This document shows, piece by piece, positions 38,829-47,952 of a DNA stretch of 64,000 bases (position 1 is the stretch's first letter; the number at the start of each line of letters is the position of its first letter). The stretch lies in assembly GCA_052180195.1 (NCBI GenBank), contig CP197469.1; one strand, 5' to 3'. The translations under genes were made by a program, and so were the position numbers. The notes under the pieces are model-generated. The model saw nothing but the letters and a program-made list of their open reading frames with translations, was not told the origin of the DNA and made no database searches. This stretch comes from Gottfriedia sp002574545. Lineage in GTDB: Bacteria; Bacillota; Bacilli; Bacillales; Bacillaceae_G.

Positions 38829-40466
38829 TTAGTCCTTTCTTAACAATTGATTAATTGTAAAAGTAAGCATCTCTCTTAACTCATCGAATGCATTATTTAC
38901 ATCTAACCGTTCCGTCCATTTATGTGCATCTTTACCTACAGGACCTAAGTTAAGCACAGGAATATTCAACTTCTCTAAATCATCTAAAGGAACACTATAT
39001 CCTTTTTCCCAAAGTGGCATATTTGAAATAAGGCTTCCTAGTTCTGAAGCTGGTTTTTCTAGTCCTACATAACTTAAGTCTGATAAACCGGCAAAATAAT
39101 TTTGTTTTTTAAGAACTAGATTATACTCATCTTTTGCATATTCAATAACCTGATCAACTACTGTTCGAATACGAGGATGATTTCGAGAACATACAGCTGG
39201 GTAATATGGTGGTGCAAAGAAAAGAACAATCATTGGAGATAGCTCTTTACAAAGAATGCTAAGCTCATCAACTAATTGAATCGATACGTCTCGATCATCT
39301 TTTTTCCCTCTATTACTCACAATATGTTGCTGGATTTGATCCACTTTTTCTTTACCATAGGTTTTGATTGCATAATTTAGTAATTCGTCAAAATTGAATA
39401 CATTTACATTAACTTTCTTTGCTGTAGAATTTTCTAATGTAGAAAAATGAGTTGCTCTTGTTTCATAGCCTTGCTCAATTTTTCGTGCAACTTTTTGAGC
39501 ACTCGTTTGTAGCTTTTTCGTAATCGCATCCATTGATTGTTCCATTATAAATAGGTTAAACAACGTGACTGCGCGATGTGGGATTTGTACATTATATTCT
39601 TTTTTCAAGTCTTTTTGAATGAGATTTGTAGGAGGAGGTGTGACCTCACCTTCAATGACTTCACAATAGTCTGTGTTTAATTCTAATTCACATGTTAGTT
39701 GAGAGGCCATATAATTCCCATTTAATCCAGAAAAAGGTTCACCAACATGGGTTTCCTTCCCGTAGCATAGGAAACCTGCTAAAACCTTGCCGATTGAGCC
39801 AGAATAAATATATGAATTTTCATCTCCTGGATATCTAGCAAACATAGGCTCCGAATTTAAACATGCTCTGTATTCAAGATCGTGTTTTTCTGCCATTTCT
39901 AGAAGTATTGGTGCAGCATTTCGCATTCCAACAGAGTTCACTTCTTCATCACAAACGGTTACTAGAAGTAAATTGCCATCAAATGCTCCAGAACATGCTT
40001 CTTCAATTAATGACATATGTAAGGTTAGACCACATTTCATATCCATTGTTCCTCTACCAAACAGCCATTCACCATTTTGCAAATCCTTTTGAACTTCTTC
40101 AGACATTTTTTCTTTATTATTATAAAATAATTCTGTTAATTTTTTAGGGTTAAAAGCAAATTCTTTCCAACTACCATAATCTTCTACATCGACTACATCA
40201 AAATGACTAACAAGGACGATTGTCTTTTTTTCATTCGTCCCTTTTTTTACAAGAGCTGTTACGAATTTACGATCATCTTCTGTTGTATGGAGTTTTAAAT
40301 ACTCTTGATGATCTTGAAAATAAGGAAGTTGACGGAGTTTTTTTTCAACATATTCCGCAATTTCAATTTCACCACTAGAATGTGTCACACTTGGGATCTC
40401 GACAAGTTCACAAAGTAAGTCGATTAATTGATTTTTTGTCTGCCAATTGTTCTCTATCGTTTTCAT
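38829..40466 (-). CDS. M20-family peptidase, RocB-like
   Basis: A 545-residue metal-dependent hydrolase. SHFDVVD carries the first metal His/Asp, FGRGTMDMKCG the bridging Asp and TVCDEEVN the catalytic Glu pair. The length and SHFDVVDVEDYG segment match RocB of arginine catabolism rather than ordinary 400-residue M20 deacylases. ATG 40466 has GGGGAG 8 bases upstream; an in-frame start at 40499 has none. It is cytoplasmic and probably removes an amide group from the substrate taken up by the neighbouring MFS carrier. RocB's own substrate is unsettled. Confidence 0.82.
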   Translation of the reverse strand: MKTIENNWQTKNQLIDLLCELVEIPSVTHSSGEIEIAEYVEKKLRQLPYFQDHQEYLKLHTTEDDRKFVTALVKKGTNEKKTIVLVSHFDVVDVEDYGSWKEFAFNPKKLTELFYNNKEKMSEEVQKDLQNGEWLFGRGTMDMKCGLTLHMSLIEEACSGAFDGNLLLVTVCDEEVNSVGMRNAAPILLEMAEKHDLEYRACLNSEPMFARYPGDENSYIYSGSIGKVLAGFLCYGKETHVGEPFSGLNGNYMASQLTCELELNTDYCEVIEGEVTPPPTNLIQKDLKKEYNVQIPHRAVTLFNLFIMEQSMDAITKKLQTSAQKVARKIEQGYETRATHFSTLENSTAKKVNVNVFNFDELLNYAIKTYGKEKVDQIQQHIVSNRGKKDDRDVSIQLVDELSILCKELSPMIVLFFAPPYYPAVCSRNHPRIRTVVDQVIEYAKDEYNLVLKKQNYFAGLSDLSYVGLEKPASELGSLISNMPLWEKGYSVPLDDLEKLNIPVLNLGPVGKDAHKWTERLDVNNAFDELREMLTFTINQLLRKD

Positions 40467-40585
40467 TAACAAATCTCCCCATCCATTTAGAATTAACAAT
40501 TTTGATAACGCGTTTGCATATACTTGTATTTAAATTTCTTTGGTAGGCATTGTATCTTGTTGTCAAGTTGCTCAAGTGGGAGCAT

Positions 40586-41239
40586 TTATTTTACAGGCTT
40601 TATTAAAAATCGTTTTGAAACATTTTTGATATGATTTAACATTAATTCTGATGCTTCAGTTGAATCTTTTCTTTCTAGGGCATCTAAAATTTGATAATGT
40701 TCTTTAACAGCTTCCGGTGCGCTAGATTGAATTGTATTTGTCAGGATTAAATATCTTTGTAAATTCGTACGAAGAGATGAAATAAACTCTTTTAATTTAT
40801 GGTTATTTGTAAATTCAGCAAGGTAACAATGAAACTGGGTATCTAAATTAATAAATTGACTATAATCTTTTTCATCGATACTTTCTTGCTGTTGATTGCA
40901 AATATCTTTTAAGAATGCTAATTGCTCACTATCAATGCTTTGACAAGCAAGTTTAGCTACTAAAGGCTCCAATGATTCTCTAACAACTTGGTACTCTTGT
41001 ACTTCTTCGACAGAGATCATTCGAACTCTTGTATGTTTGGCTGTTTCCATTTCCACTAAACCTTCATAAGCTAACTTTTTTAACGCTGTTCTAATTGGAG
41101 TTCGGCTTATTCCTAATTTTTCGGCAATTTGCTCTTCAATTAAGTATTCCAGTGGTTTTATTTCATTATTAATAATGGCATTTTTTATAACATCATACGC
41201 TTGATCAGATAAAGAACCAGCAGATTTTAATTTTTTCAT
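40586..41239 (-). CDS. GntR-family regulator (FCD type)
   Basis: A 217-residue regulator: a winged helix at residues about 10-75 (EQIAEKLGISRTPIRTALKKL) and an FCD ligand-binding domain from about 80 with the metal-site histidines expected (FHCYLAEFTNNHK, then NHIKN near the end). It lies inside the peptidase/aminotransferase/MFS cluster and probably controls it. A 32-base operator-like inverted repeat is just upstream at 41294-41325. Confidence 0.88.
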   Translation of the reverse strand: MKKLKSAGSLSDQAYDVIKNAIINNEIKPLEYLIEEQIAEKLGISRTPIRTALKKLAYEGLVEMETAKHTRVRMISVEEVQEYQVVRESLEPLVAKLACQSIDSEQLAFLKDICNQQQESIDEKDYSQFINLDTQFHCYLAEFTNNHKLKEFISSLRTNLQRYLILTNTIQSSAPEAVKEHYQILDALERKDSTEASELMLNHIKNVSKRFLIKPVK

Positions 41240-41293
41240 ACCTATCTCCCTTTAACATTAATCCATTTAAGATTCTCTTAAACAATAAGAGTC

Positions 41294-41325
41294 AAACTAT
41301 GATGTACAAAAGTACAACATAGTTT
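41294..41325. promoter_or_regulatory. GntR operator-like inverted repeat
   Basis: AAACTATGATGTAC, spacer AAAA, GTACAACATAGTTT: 13 of 14 pairs match. The TGTAC-AAAA-GTACA core is typical of FadR/FCD-type GntR operators. It lies 55 bp upstream of the GntR start codon and fits autoregulation. Confidence 0.6.
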
Positions 41326-41416
41326 GATTATATCATGATGTAGGGAATGTAAATATCTTCTAAAGAATAATTACCTATTAAAAAAGAGCGTTATTCGATT
41401 CGATACTCACACTCTA

Positions 41417-42601
41417 CTAAACTTCCTCTACCGCTTTCTTTCTATTAAAATTAGATTGCATAAATTGCTCCATTCTATCTAATGCTTTTTCGAGCATTTC
41501 CATCGAAGCAGCATACGAGATTCTTACATATCCTTCTCCATATTTAGAAAATCCATCACCCGGTACGACCGCTACTTTTGCTTCCTGTAATAATTTCAAC
41601 GCAAATTGAAATGATTTCATATTTGTATTTTTAATAGAAGGGAATACGTAAAAAGCACCTTCAGGTTTGATGACTTCAAATCCCATGTTCATTAATCTTT
41701 CACAAACATAATCTCTTCTTTGTCGATATTCCACAACCATTTGATTCGCGTCATTTATGCCATTTGTAAGTGCCTCAATTGCAGCATATTGACTAATCGT
41801 GCTAGCACAGACTGAGTTATAAAGATGTACTTTTAGCATTTGCTCAGAAATGTAGGCTGGAGCAAATGTGAAACCAATTCTCCACCCTGTCATTGAATGT
41901 GATTTAGCAAGACCATTAATCACAATTGTTTTTTCCCACATACCTGGTAGAGAAGCGATTGAATAGTGGTTTTTATCGTAAGTCAGTTCACTGTATATTT
42001 CATCTGAAACGACGAAAATATCCCTCTCTCTCAAAAGCAAAGCTATTTTATTAAGATCTTCATAATCTAGCACGCTACCTAAAGGATTAGATGGTGAGCA
42101 AAGAACTAAACAACGAGTCTTTTCTGTCATATGACGCTTGATCAATTCAGCATTAATCTTGAAGTTATTTTGAGTCACGTCTATATAGACAGGGATGGCT
42201 CCACACATTTCGATCAGTGGTTCATAGCCTGGGTAAATAGGAGCAGGGAGTAAGACCTCATCCCCTTCTCTCAAAATTGTACGAAAAGCTGAATCTAGTG
42301 CTTCTGTAGCGCCGTTTGTCACAATGATTTCTCTAGCAGCATCATAGGAAAGATTGTATTTTTTATACAGAAAATCGCTAGCTGCTTTCCTTAGGCTAAG
42401 TAATCCAGCATTTTCCGTATATGCTGTATAATTCTGTTTTATTGCTGAAATTCCAGCTTCTTTAATATGCTCAGGTGTAGGGAAATCAGGCTGGCCAAGT
42501 GTAAGATTAATCGCATCTGGATAATCAACAACCATGTTAAAAAATTTTCTAATCCCTGGAACCTGAAGTGCTGTTACGCTTTTATTTAGTAAATTTTCCA
42601 T
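41417..42601 (-). CDS. aminotransferase class I/II, PatA-like
   Basis: A 394-residue PLP enzyme very similar in layout to Bacillus PatA: GIRKFFNMV near the start, NYTAYTENAG, PSNPLG, VSDEIYSELTYD and the PLP lysine in GLAKSHSMTGWRIG. PatA is assigned to N-acetyl-diaminopimelate amination, but this copy sits in a GntR-controlled catabolic cluster, so it may act on another amino donor. An AGAAGG ribosome site precedes the ATG. It lies 42 bp downstream of the MFS gene and is probably cotranscribed. Confidence 0.85.
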   Translation of the reverse strand: MENLLNKSVTALQVPGIRKFFNMVVDYPDAINLTLGQPDFPTPEHIKEAGISAIKQNYTAYTENAGLLSLRKAASDFLYKKYNLSYDAAREIIVTNGATEALDSAFRTILREGDEVLLPAPIYPGYEPLIEMCGAIPVYIDVTQNNFKINAELIKRHMTEKTRCLVLCSPSNPLGSVLDYEDLNKIALLLRERDIFVVSDEIYSELTYDKNHYSIASLPGMWEKTIVINGLAKSHSMTGWRIGFTFAPAYISEQMLKVHLYNSVCASTISQYAAIEALTNGINDANQMVVEYRQRRDYVCERLMNMGFEVIKPEGAFYVFPSIKNTNMKSFQFALKLLQEAKVAVVPGDGFSKYGEGYVRISYAASMEMLEKALDRMEQFMQSNFNRKKAVEEV

Positions 42602-42643
42602 CGTTACACACCTTCTTTTCGATTTACAATCTTGGAATGATTC

Positions 42644-43957
42644 CTACTTAGTTTCTAACTTAACTAATGGTCGATCTGGCTTGATAAAGAACCATAAGAT
42701 TGCTGCAAATACGACAGGAATAATGTTGATTAATAAAGTGATATTCCATCCCATTTCTTGTGCAAACCATCCACAAATAATTGGAGATGTGATCCCCCCT
42801 ATTGCTCCCCAAGTATTCATCCAACCACTAACAGAACCTGAGAATTCTTGACCCATGTCATTCGCTATAGCCCATGAAGCAACGATTGGAAGTCCTAATG
42901 CACCAAGTGCTACTGTCAACCAAAGAACATTTGACCAAGGAGTAACCGAGTAAGCTGCAAGATATAGTCCTAAAATGAAAAAGGCGAATCCTAAAATGGC
43001 CATTCCTCCACGTGCAATCATACGAGAGTTTGTTTTTTGTAAAATTTTATCTGAAATAGCACCACCAATTAGAACAGAAAAACAAATTGCTAACCAAGGG
43101 AAACTTGCCGCTAATCCCATTTCTTTTAATGAAAAATTACGTGCCTCCATTAAATAAGTTGGCAACCATGTTAAAAAGAATGTATTCATATAAATTACAA
43201 CAAGGTATTGTACTCCTACAGCCCAAAATCGATAATTTTTTAAGTATTGTTTCCAAGGGGCTGTTTTTTTCTTACTGCTTGAAATACTACGGTTTTCAAT
43301 AATAAGTGCTTTTTCTCTTTCAGAAATCCATGGGTGCTCTTCTGGTTTATTTCGTCCAACAAAATACCATAGTAAAGCTACAACAACGCCAACTACACCA
43401 AATATGTAAAATACTCCGTGCCAACCAAACCATGCCATAATAGCAACTGATATCCCAGGCGCAATAACTGGACCAAAAAACGAACCAGCCAATAACGCAC
43501 TTGAAGCACGACCTTTTTCATGTTTTTGGAACCAATATGAATTGAAAACAGCATTTCCTGGATACATCGGTCCTTCACCAGCTCCAAAGAAAAATCTGAC
43601 GATGCACAATACAACGTAGTTAACAGATGCAGCTGTTAAAGTTGTAAATAACGACCACCACGCAACCGCAATTGTCACGATATTCCTCGCGCCAAACCTT
43701 TCAGCTAACATCCCTCCAGGAATTTGTGAAAAACAATAGCCTAAATAAAAGAGAGAAGATAATAGTCCAAATTGAACTTTATCCAATCCTAAATCTTTCA
43801 TCATCGGCACAGCTACAATCGAAATATTAGAACGATCCATATACGCAATAAATCCTATAATGAAAAAAATAAAAGCAAGTCCCCAACGCAAACCTAATTT
43901 TTTTTCTTTTACAGTTGAAGTGTCTAATTGTTTGTCAACAGCTAATTTCCCCATCAT
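42644..43957 (-). CDS. MFS transporter, anion:cation symporter type
   Basis: A 437-residue carrier with about 12 membrane segments. IGFIAYMDRSNISI in helix 1 and GGMLAERFGARN after helix 2 are hallmarks of the ACS family (GudP/ExuT/phthalate carriers), which import organic acids with protons. Two adjacent ATGs (43957, 43954) follow GGAGAGG; either may be used. It lies between an RraA-like gene and the PatA-like gene, so the substrate is probably an organic or amino acid derivative broken down by this cluster. Confidence 0.85.
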   Translation of the reverse strand: MMGKLAVDKQLDTSTVKEKKLGLRWGLAFIFFIIGFIAYMDRSNISIVAVPMMKDLGLDKVQFGLLSSLFYLGYCFSQIPGGMLAERFGARNIVTIAVAWWSLFTTLTAASVNYVVLCIVRFFFGAGEGPMYPGNAVFNSYWFQKHEKGRASSALLAGSFFGPVIAPGISVAIMAWFGWHGVFYIFGVVGVVVALLWYFVGRNKPEEHPWISEREKALIIENRSISSSKKKTAPWKQYLKNYRFWAVGVQYLVVIYMNTFFLTWLPTYLMEARNFSLKEMGLAASFPWLAICFSVLIGGAISDKILQKTNSRMIARGGMAILGFAFFILGLYLAAYSVTPWSNVLWLTVALGALGLPIVASWAIANDMGQEFSGSVSGWMNTWGAIGGITSPIICGWFAQEMGWNITLLINIIPVVFAAILWFFIKPDRPLVKLETK

Positions 43958-44009
43958 ACCCTCTCCTTTTTTGGATCTAATTAAGAAACAGTAGTCATTT
44001 TAAAACTAA

Positions 44010-44690
44010 TTAACTTTTACTCTTTTCTACCATCTTTTCCCATAAAGGATCGAAACGGCGTAAATAATTCTCTGCACCTAATTGTTCCAAATCTTGACGA
44101 CGTTGATTGTCTGCTGCCTGTTCTTTTTTGCCAATTTCGAGATAATCTAATGCTTGGTCTTTTGGTACTACTAGTAATCCATCATTACTACCGACAATAA
44201 TGTCCCCTGGATTAATAATGCAAGATTGAATACAAACTGGTATGTTCACATCGCCACCAATACTATAAACTTTAGTCGTTAAAGGTGAAATCGCGTATGA
44301 AAAGACCTTAAATTGTAAATCAATAATCATTTTTGTATCTGTCACTGGCCCATTAATGATCGCTGCAATAGCCCCTTTTTCCATAGCCAATTTCGTAGTA
44401 ATTTCTCCCCAACAAGCAAAACGTTCTTCTTCATTCATATCGATGACAACAACATCACCGGGCTTTACTAAATCTAATGCTTTGTTAATTAATAAACCAT
44501 CATTTGGAGGAATTCTTACAGTAATAGCTGGCCCTGCAAAAAAACCGTCAATCGGAAATAAAGGCTTAATTTTTCGTGCACTAATCAATTGAAAATTAAT
44601 ACTGTGTCCATAATCACTAGGTGAAATCGCTTCCAATTCTTTGATGACATTCGGATCTGGTCTATCAATCTCTGAAACAATTTTAATCAC
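44010..44690 (-). CDS. RraA-like family protein
   Basis: A 226-residue protein of the RraA/HMG-aldolase fold. GDVVVIDMN and the GAIAAIINGPVTD block are in the usual places. In 4-hydroxy-4-methyl-2-oxoglutarate aldolases this block normally ends G-x-x-R-D; here Thr replaces the Arg, so aldolase or oxaloacetate decarboxylase activity is uncertain. It starts at GTG 44690 with AAAGGGG upstream. As first gene of the cluster with the MFS carrier, it probably acts on the imported acid. Confidence 0.8.
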   Translation of the reverse strand: MIKIVSEIDRPDPNVIKELEAISPSDYGHSINFQLISARKIKPLFPIDGFFAGPAITVRIPPNDGLLINKALDLVKPGDVVVIDMNEEERFACWGEITTKLAMEKGAIAAIINGPVTDTKMIIDLQFKVFSYAISPLTTKVYSIGGDVNIPVCIQSCIINPGDIIVGSNDGLLVVPKDQALDYLEIGKKEQAADNQRRQDLEQLGAENYLRRFDPLWEKMVEKSKS

Positions 44691-44781
44691 TTAACTTTTA
44701 CCCCTTTCTTTCATTAGCTTTTAATAAGTAAATACACGTAAAACCTTAAAAAGAGATCTAATCTAGTGCCCCTTCCTTGGA

Positions 44782-44791
44782 TTGTATACAA
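44782..44791. promoter_or_regulatory. palindrome TTGTATACAA upstream of RraA-like gene
   Basis: A perfect 10-bp palindrome followed by further TACAAA repeats up to about 44816, 92 bp upstream of the first gene of the cluster. It shares the GTAC/TACAA character of the 41294 site and is a candidate GntR site. Apart from this and the hairpin at 44958, 44691-45025 shows no coding potential. Confidence 0.35.
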
Positions 44792-44957
44792 ATACAAACA
44801 CCGGATACAAATACATTATAACCATGAAAAGAGATACGTGTAAATGAATATTTTGAATATTAAATAAATTAATCAAGATTCGACATATTTTTTATCGTTA
44901 TTTTTACCGAGATTAAAACATTTAGATTAACCTTATTAAAATAGTTAAATATAAAAA

Positions 44958-44984
44958 AAATAAGAAGCGGGAAACTTCTTATTT
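44958..44984 (-). terminator. hairpin AAATAAGAAG / CTTCTTATTT, copy 2
   Basis: Same stem as copy 1 at 38683-38709, differing by one base in the loop (CGGGAAA), with the same flanks. It lies 42 bp after the RpiR gene and is its likely terminator. Confidence 0.75.
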
Positions 44985-45025
44985 TTACACAGTTCCTAGT
45001 ATTTTTTTAGTTTACATACTATTCA

Positions 45026-45769
45026 TCAATTTAAGGCTTTCCAGTAAAATTCCGATAAGGCTCTAAGAACTAAAAGCAAAGGAGTTTTATCTGTCATATT
45101 GTATTCATTAATTTTTTTACTCGGCGAATAACAAAACAAGTTCACATCGGCAGTTTGTTGTAGTGTATTTTTACTAAAATGCGTAAGCGAAATTAATTTA
45201 ACTCCTTTTTGCTTCGCCAACTCAGCTACATCCAAAACTTGGGCCGTTTCTCCTGATAAAGAAATTAAAAAAAGTAAATTGTTCTCCCCTGGATCAAATT
45301 TAGACAGTTCATATAAGACATCATGACGATGGAAATAATACTCCGACTTTTTACCGACTACTTTCAAATTTTTAATCATCATCTCACAAAATGGCGCAGT
45401 ATCTCCTACACCAAAGAAAAGTACTCTACTTGCTTCATGGATCAATCTTGCCGTAATAGAAAGCGTATTTTGATCAATCAGACCAATTGTTTTCTGTATG
45501 TTGTATGTAAGGCTACCTTCCTCTTTAAACTGATCTTGCTGAATTACTTCTTCTTTTAAACTATTTTTCATCTGGGAATATCCATCAAAACCTAATTTTT
45601 TGGATAATCTCGTAATCGTATTTGGAACCGTAAATAGCTGAGCAGCTAAATTTTGAATTGAATAGCTAATAACTTCCTCTTTGTGATCAAGGATGAACTC
45701 AACTATTTGATCTTCCGTATCGTTTAGCTGATATTCATATTTTTGTATCCTTTCTTGGAATGTTAACAT
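45026..45769 (-). CDS. RpiR-family regulator
   Basis: A 247-residue regulator: an RpiR helix-turn-helix (YSIQNLAAQLFTVPNTITRLSKKLGFDGYSQ, within residues 35-70) and a SIS domain (VLFFGVGDTAPF, FLISLSGETAQVLDVA). The start is ATG 45769. It is read toward the RraA cluster but separated from it by a terminator, so it may regulate either that cluster or distant sugar genes. The target is unknown. Confidence 0.85.
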   Translation of the reverse strand: MLTFQERIQKYEYQLNDTEDQIVEFILDHKEEVISYSIQNLAAQLFTVPNTITRLSKKLGFDGYSQMKNSLKEEVIQQDQFKEEGSLTYNIQKTIGLIDQNTLSITARLIHEASRVLFFGVGDTAPFCEMMIKNLKVVGKKSEYYFHRHDVLYELSKFDPGENNLLFLISLSGETAQVLDVAELAKQKGVKLISLTHFSKNTLQQTADVNLFCYSPSKKINEYNMTDKTPLLLVLRALSEFYWKALN

Positions 45770-45801
45770 TTACATACACCTACTTTTTTTATTTATGCAA
45801 A

Positions 45802-45835
45802 AAAAAGAGAACAACTCTAACACTGTTCTCTTTTT
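45802..45835 (-). terminator. terminator after mreC-like gene
   Basis: AAAAAGAGAACA and TGTTCTCTTTTT, 12-bp perfect stem with A/T tracts; active in either direction. Confidence 0.85.
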
Positions 45836-45850
45836 CATTGTTCATTCCTT

Positions 45851-46591
45851 TTATTTTTTTCCTAACAACAAAATAACGTACTCTAAATCGTTTAAATCAT
45901 ATAAAGGTTCAATATAAGCCGTCTGATTTAAGCCTAAATTATCATATTTAATTTCCTTTACTTTACCTATTTCAATACCTGGTAAATAGATTCCACCTAG
46001 ACCCGAGGTTACAATGATTTCATCAACCTTCAATTTATTATTTTCATTAAAAAGAGTCATTTCTAAATAGCCCGTTTTCTCATCTATTGCTTTAATCAGA
46101 CCTTGTAATTGAGGATTACTTTTTGGTTGGACTGAAATATATGTTTTATATTTCACTGCACTTAACAATTCTATAATTGAACTATTCTCGGAGACTTCGG
46201 TTACTTTACCTAATAGACCTTGTGCTGTCATTACATTTGTATTTATTTTCACACCATTATTAGAGCCTTTATTAATTTCAACAAAGCTGTCCCAAGTTTC
46301 AAAATTTCTTTTTGTAACGATTGCTACATCAGCTTTGTATTTTTGACTTTCTTTATGTAGTCTTTCTTTTAGCATGTTTAATTCTTTATTTTCATTCGTC
46401 AATTCTGTAATACTTGCTTTTAAAGATGTTTCATTGCTCATTTTATCTTTTAATTCATCATTTTCTTTTTTTAATTCGAGTAATTCTTTTATATTGTTCG
46501 TGTGACTGTTGAATGTGTTGGTTTTTGAGAATAGATAGCCACTTGTCATAAGAATGGCGATTAACACCGTAATAAAAAATATTTTTTTCAT
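45851..46591 (-). CDS. orphan MreC-like cell-shape protein
   Basis: A 246-residue protein with an N-terminal membrane segment (about 4-22), a coiled coil (about 38-80) and the two beta-barrel domains of MreC, including NNGVKINTNVMTAQGLLGKV and TSGLGGIYLPGIEIGKV. MreC scaffolds lateral wall synthesis with MreB and MreD. This copy stands alone, with no mreB or mreD beside it, and is a little shorter than typical Bacillus MreC. It is probably a second copy with a specialised role. AAAGGAT ribosome site and own terminator. Confidence 0.85.
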   Translation of the reverse strand: MKKIFFITVLIAILMTSGYLFSKTNTFNSHTNNIKELLELKKENDELKDKMSNETSLKASITELTNENKELNMLKERLHKESQKYKADVAIVTKRNFETWDSFVEINKGSNNGVKINTNVMTAQGLLGKVTEVSENSSIIELLSAVKYKTYISVQPKSNPQLQGLIKAIDEKTGYLEMTLFNENNKLKVDEIIVTSGLGGIYLPGIEIGKVKEIKYDNLGLNQTAYIEPLYDLNDLEYVILLLGKK

Positions 46592-46729
46592 CGGTTTATC
46601 CTTTTCTTACTTGTTTTTATTTTTAGGATAACATGAAAAATATTCCAGAGAATTAGAGTAATGTGGCAATTTTGTGTTTAATAGATTCTCCGATGTCCAT
46701 TCAATTACTTTTATGAAGAAACGCAAAAA

Positions 46730-46756
46730 AAAGAGAACAACTTTAAATTGTTCTCT
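46730..46756 (-). terminator. terminator after VOC gene
   Basis: AAGAGAACAA and TTGTTCTCTT, 10-bp stem, 56 bp after the VOC stop, with A tract on the left. Its stem core is close to the terminator at 45802. Confidence 0.75.
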
Positions 46757-46812
46757 TCTTCGATATCAAGGATAAGTCAAACTGTTAAATTATTCATCGA
46801 ACCCATATATTA

Positions 46813-47208
46813 TTACTTAGCATTAGCATCAGGTTGATGAATTCCAAAAATATTTCCTTCAGTGTCAATGAAGTATCCTTGCCATGCCATTCCAGGCAAT
46901 GCATATTTAGGCATTGCTACTTTGCCACCGTTTTCAATAATTTTAGCTTCCGTTTCGTCGTAATTTCCTACTCCCATCGTACAGGCATATCCATTTAATG
47001 GCTGGTTTGCTTGAGGAGGAGGACTTTGGCGTTGCATTAGGGCACCATTAATTCCCATTTGGCCCTCATCGCCTGTCACTGCACCGAAATATGGCATTCC
47101 TGCATATTCACTCCAATCTTCAAACTTCCAATCAAATACTTCTCCATAAAACTTCTTTGCACGTTCCATGTTATCAACATGAATTTCGAAATGAATCAAT
47201 CTTCCCAT
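46813..47208 (-). CDS. VOC-family (glyoxalase/bleomycin-resistance fold) protein
   Basis: A 131-residue single-domain VOC protein. HFEIHVDNMERAKKFYGEVFDWKF is the typical first beta-alpha unit, broken here into the HFEIHVDNMERAKKFY core, and WQGYFIDTEGNIFGIHQPD is the typical end with the conserved D-x-EGN-x-F. AGGAGG precedes the ATG. The substrate cannot be told; these range from glyoxalases to resistance proteins. Confidence 0.85.
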   Translation of the reverse strand: MGRLIHFEIHVDNMERAKKFYGEVFDWKFEDWSEYAGMPYFGAVTGDEGQMGINGALMQRQSPPPQANQPLNGYACTMGVGNYDETEAKIIENGGKVAMPKYALPGMAWQGYFIDTEGNIFGIHQPDANAK

Positions 47209-47317
47209 ATTTTCCTCCTATGTATTACAAGAATTTTCTTTAACTCATCTAGTATGTACACTTTAGTTGCCTATTTATAATTATATGGGCTATGGAAAAC
47301 TATTCAAATTAATACTT

Positions 47318-47725
47318 TTAGCAGTTATTCGACATCAAACTAACCAATTTTTCAACTGTAGGAATGTCAGCTGGAGCCCATTCAAGTTTTGTTAAATCCG
47401 AAATGTCTTTCCATTCTATCTTCGTATGCTCATTAGCTATTGGCGTACCGCTTATAATCTTAGCTTCATACGTTATCAAATTTACAATGATATTTGGATA
47501 CTCATGAATGACATCTTCAACTAATTCATATACAGCTATTTCACAGCCTAATTCTTCCATAATTTCACGGATCAATGCCTCTTCAGGTTTCTCATTCTTC
47601 TCGATTTTTCCACCTGGAAACTCCCAGCAATTTGGCATGCTCATCTCAGGTGAACGTAAAGCACATAGTATTTGGTTTTGATCGTTTCGGATGACAGCTC
47701 CTACTACTTTAATTTGTTTTTTCAT
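47318..47725 (-). CDS. Nudix hydrolase, MutT-like
   Basis: A 135-residue protein with a complete Nudix box, GGKIEKNEKPEEALIREIM followed by EELG (about residues 39-61). The preceding CWEFPGG and length fit MutT/NudG-type nucleoside triphosphate pyrophosphatases that clean oxidised or modified nucleotides. AAGGAAAAAAATCA lies before the ATG. Monocistronic. Confidence 0.88.
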   Translation of the reverse strand: MKKQIKVVGAVIRNDQNQILCALRSPEMSMPNCWEFPGGKIEKNEKPEEALIREIMEELGCEIAVYELVEDVIHEYPNIIVNLITYEAKIISGTPIANEHTKIEWKDISDLTKLEWAPADIPTVEKLVSLMSNNC

Positions 47726-47952
47726 TGATTTTTTTCCTTTTTATTCAATTATATATTTATTATTTGCTTAAGTTAAATAACAACAAATCAACATATCTAA
47801 TAAATTCAAATATAATTCATTATTTGTTCGTAAAAAGAGTATATTTCTCTGCTAACATGAAATTATCTTAATAAAAATCCGATGAAAAAATGATCATGAC
47901 AGTAACCTTTTTGCGATGTAGTTACAACCATATTAATTAAAGGAAAATGACA

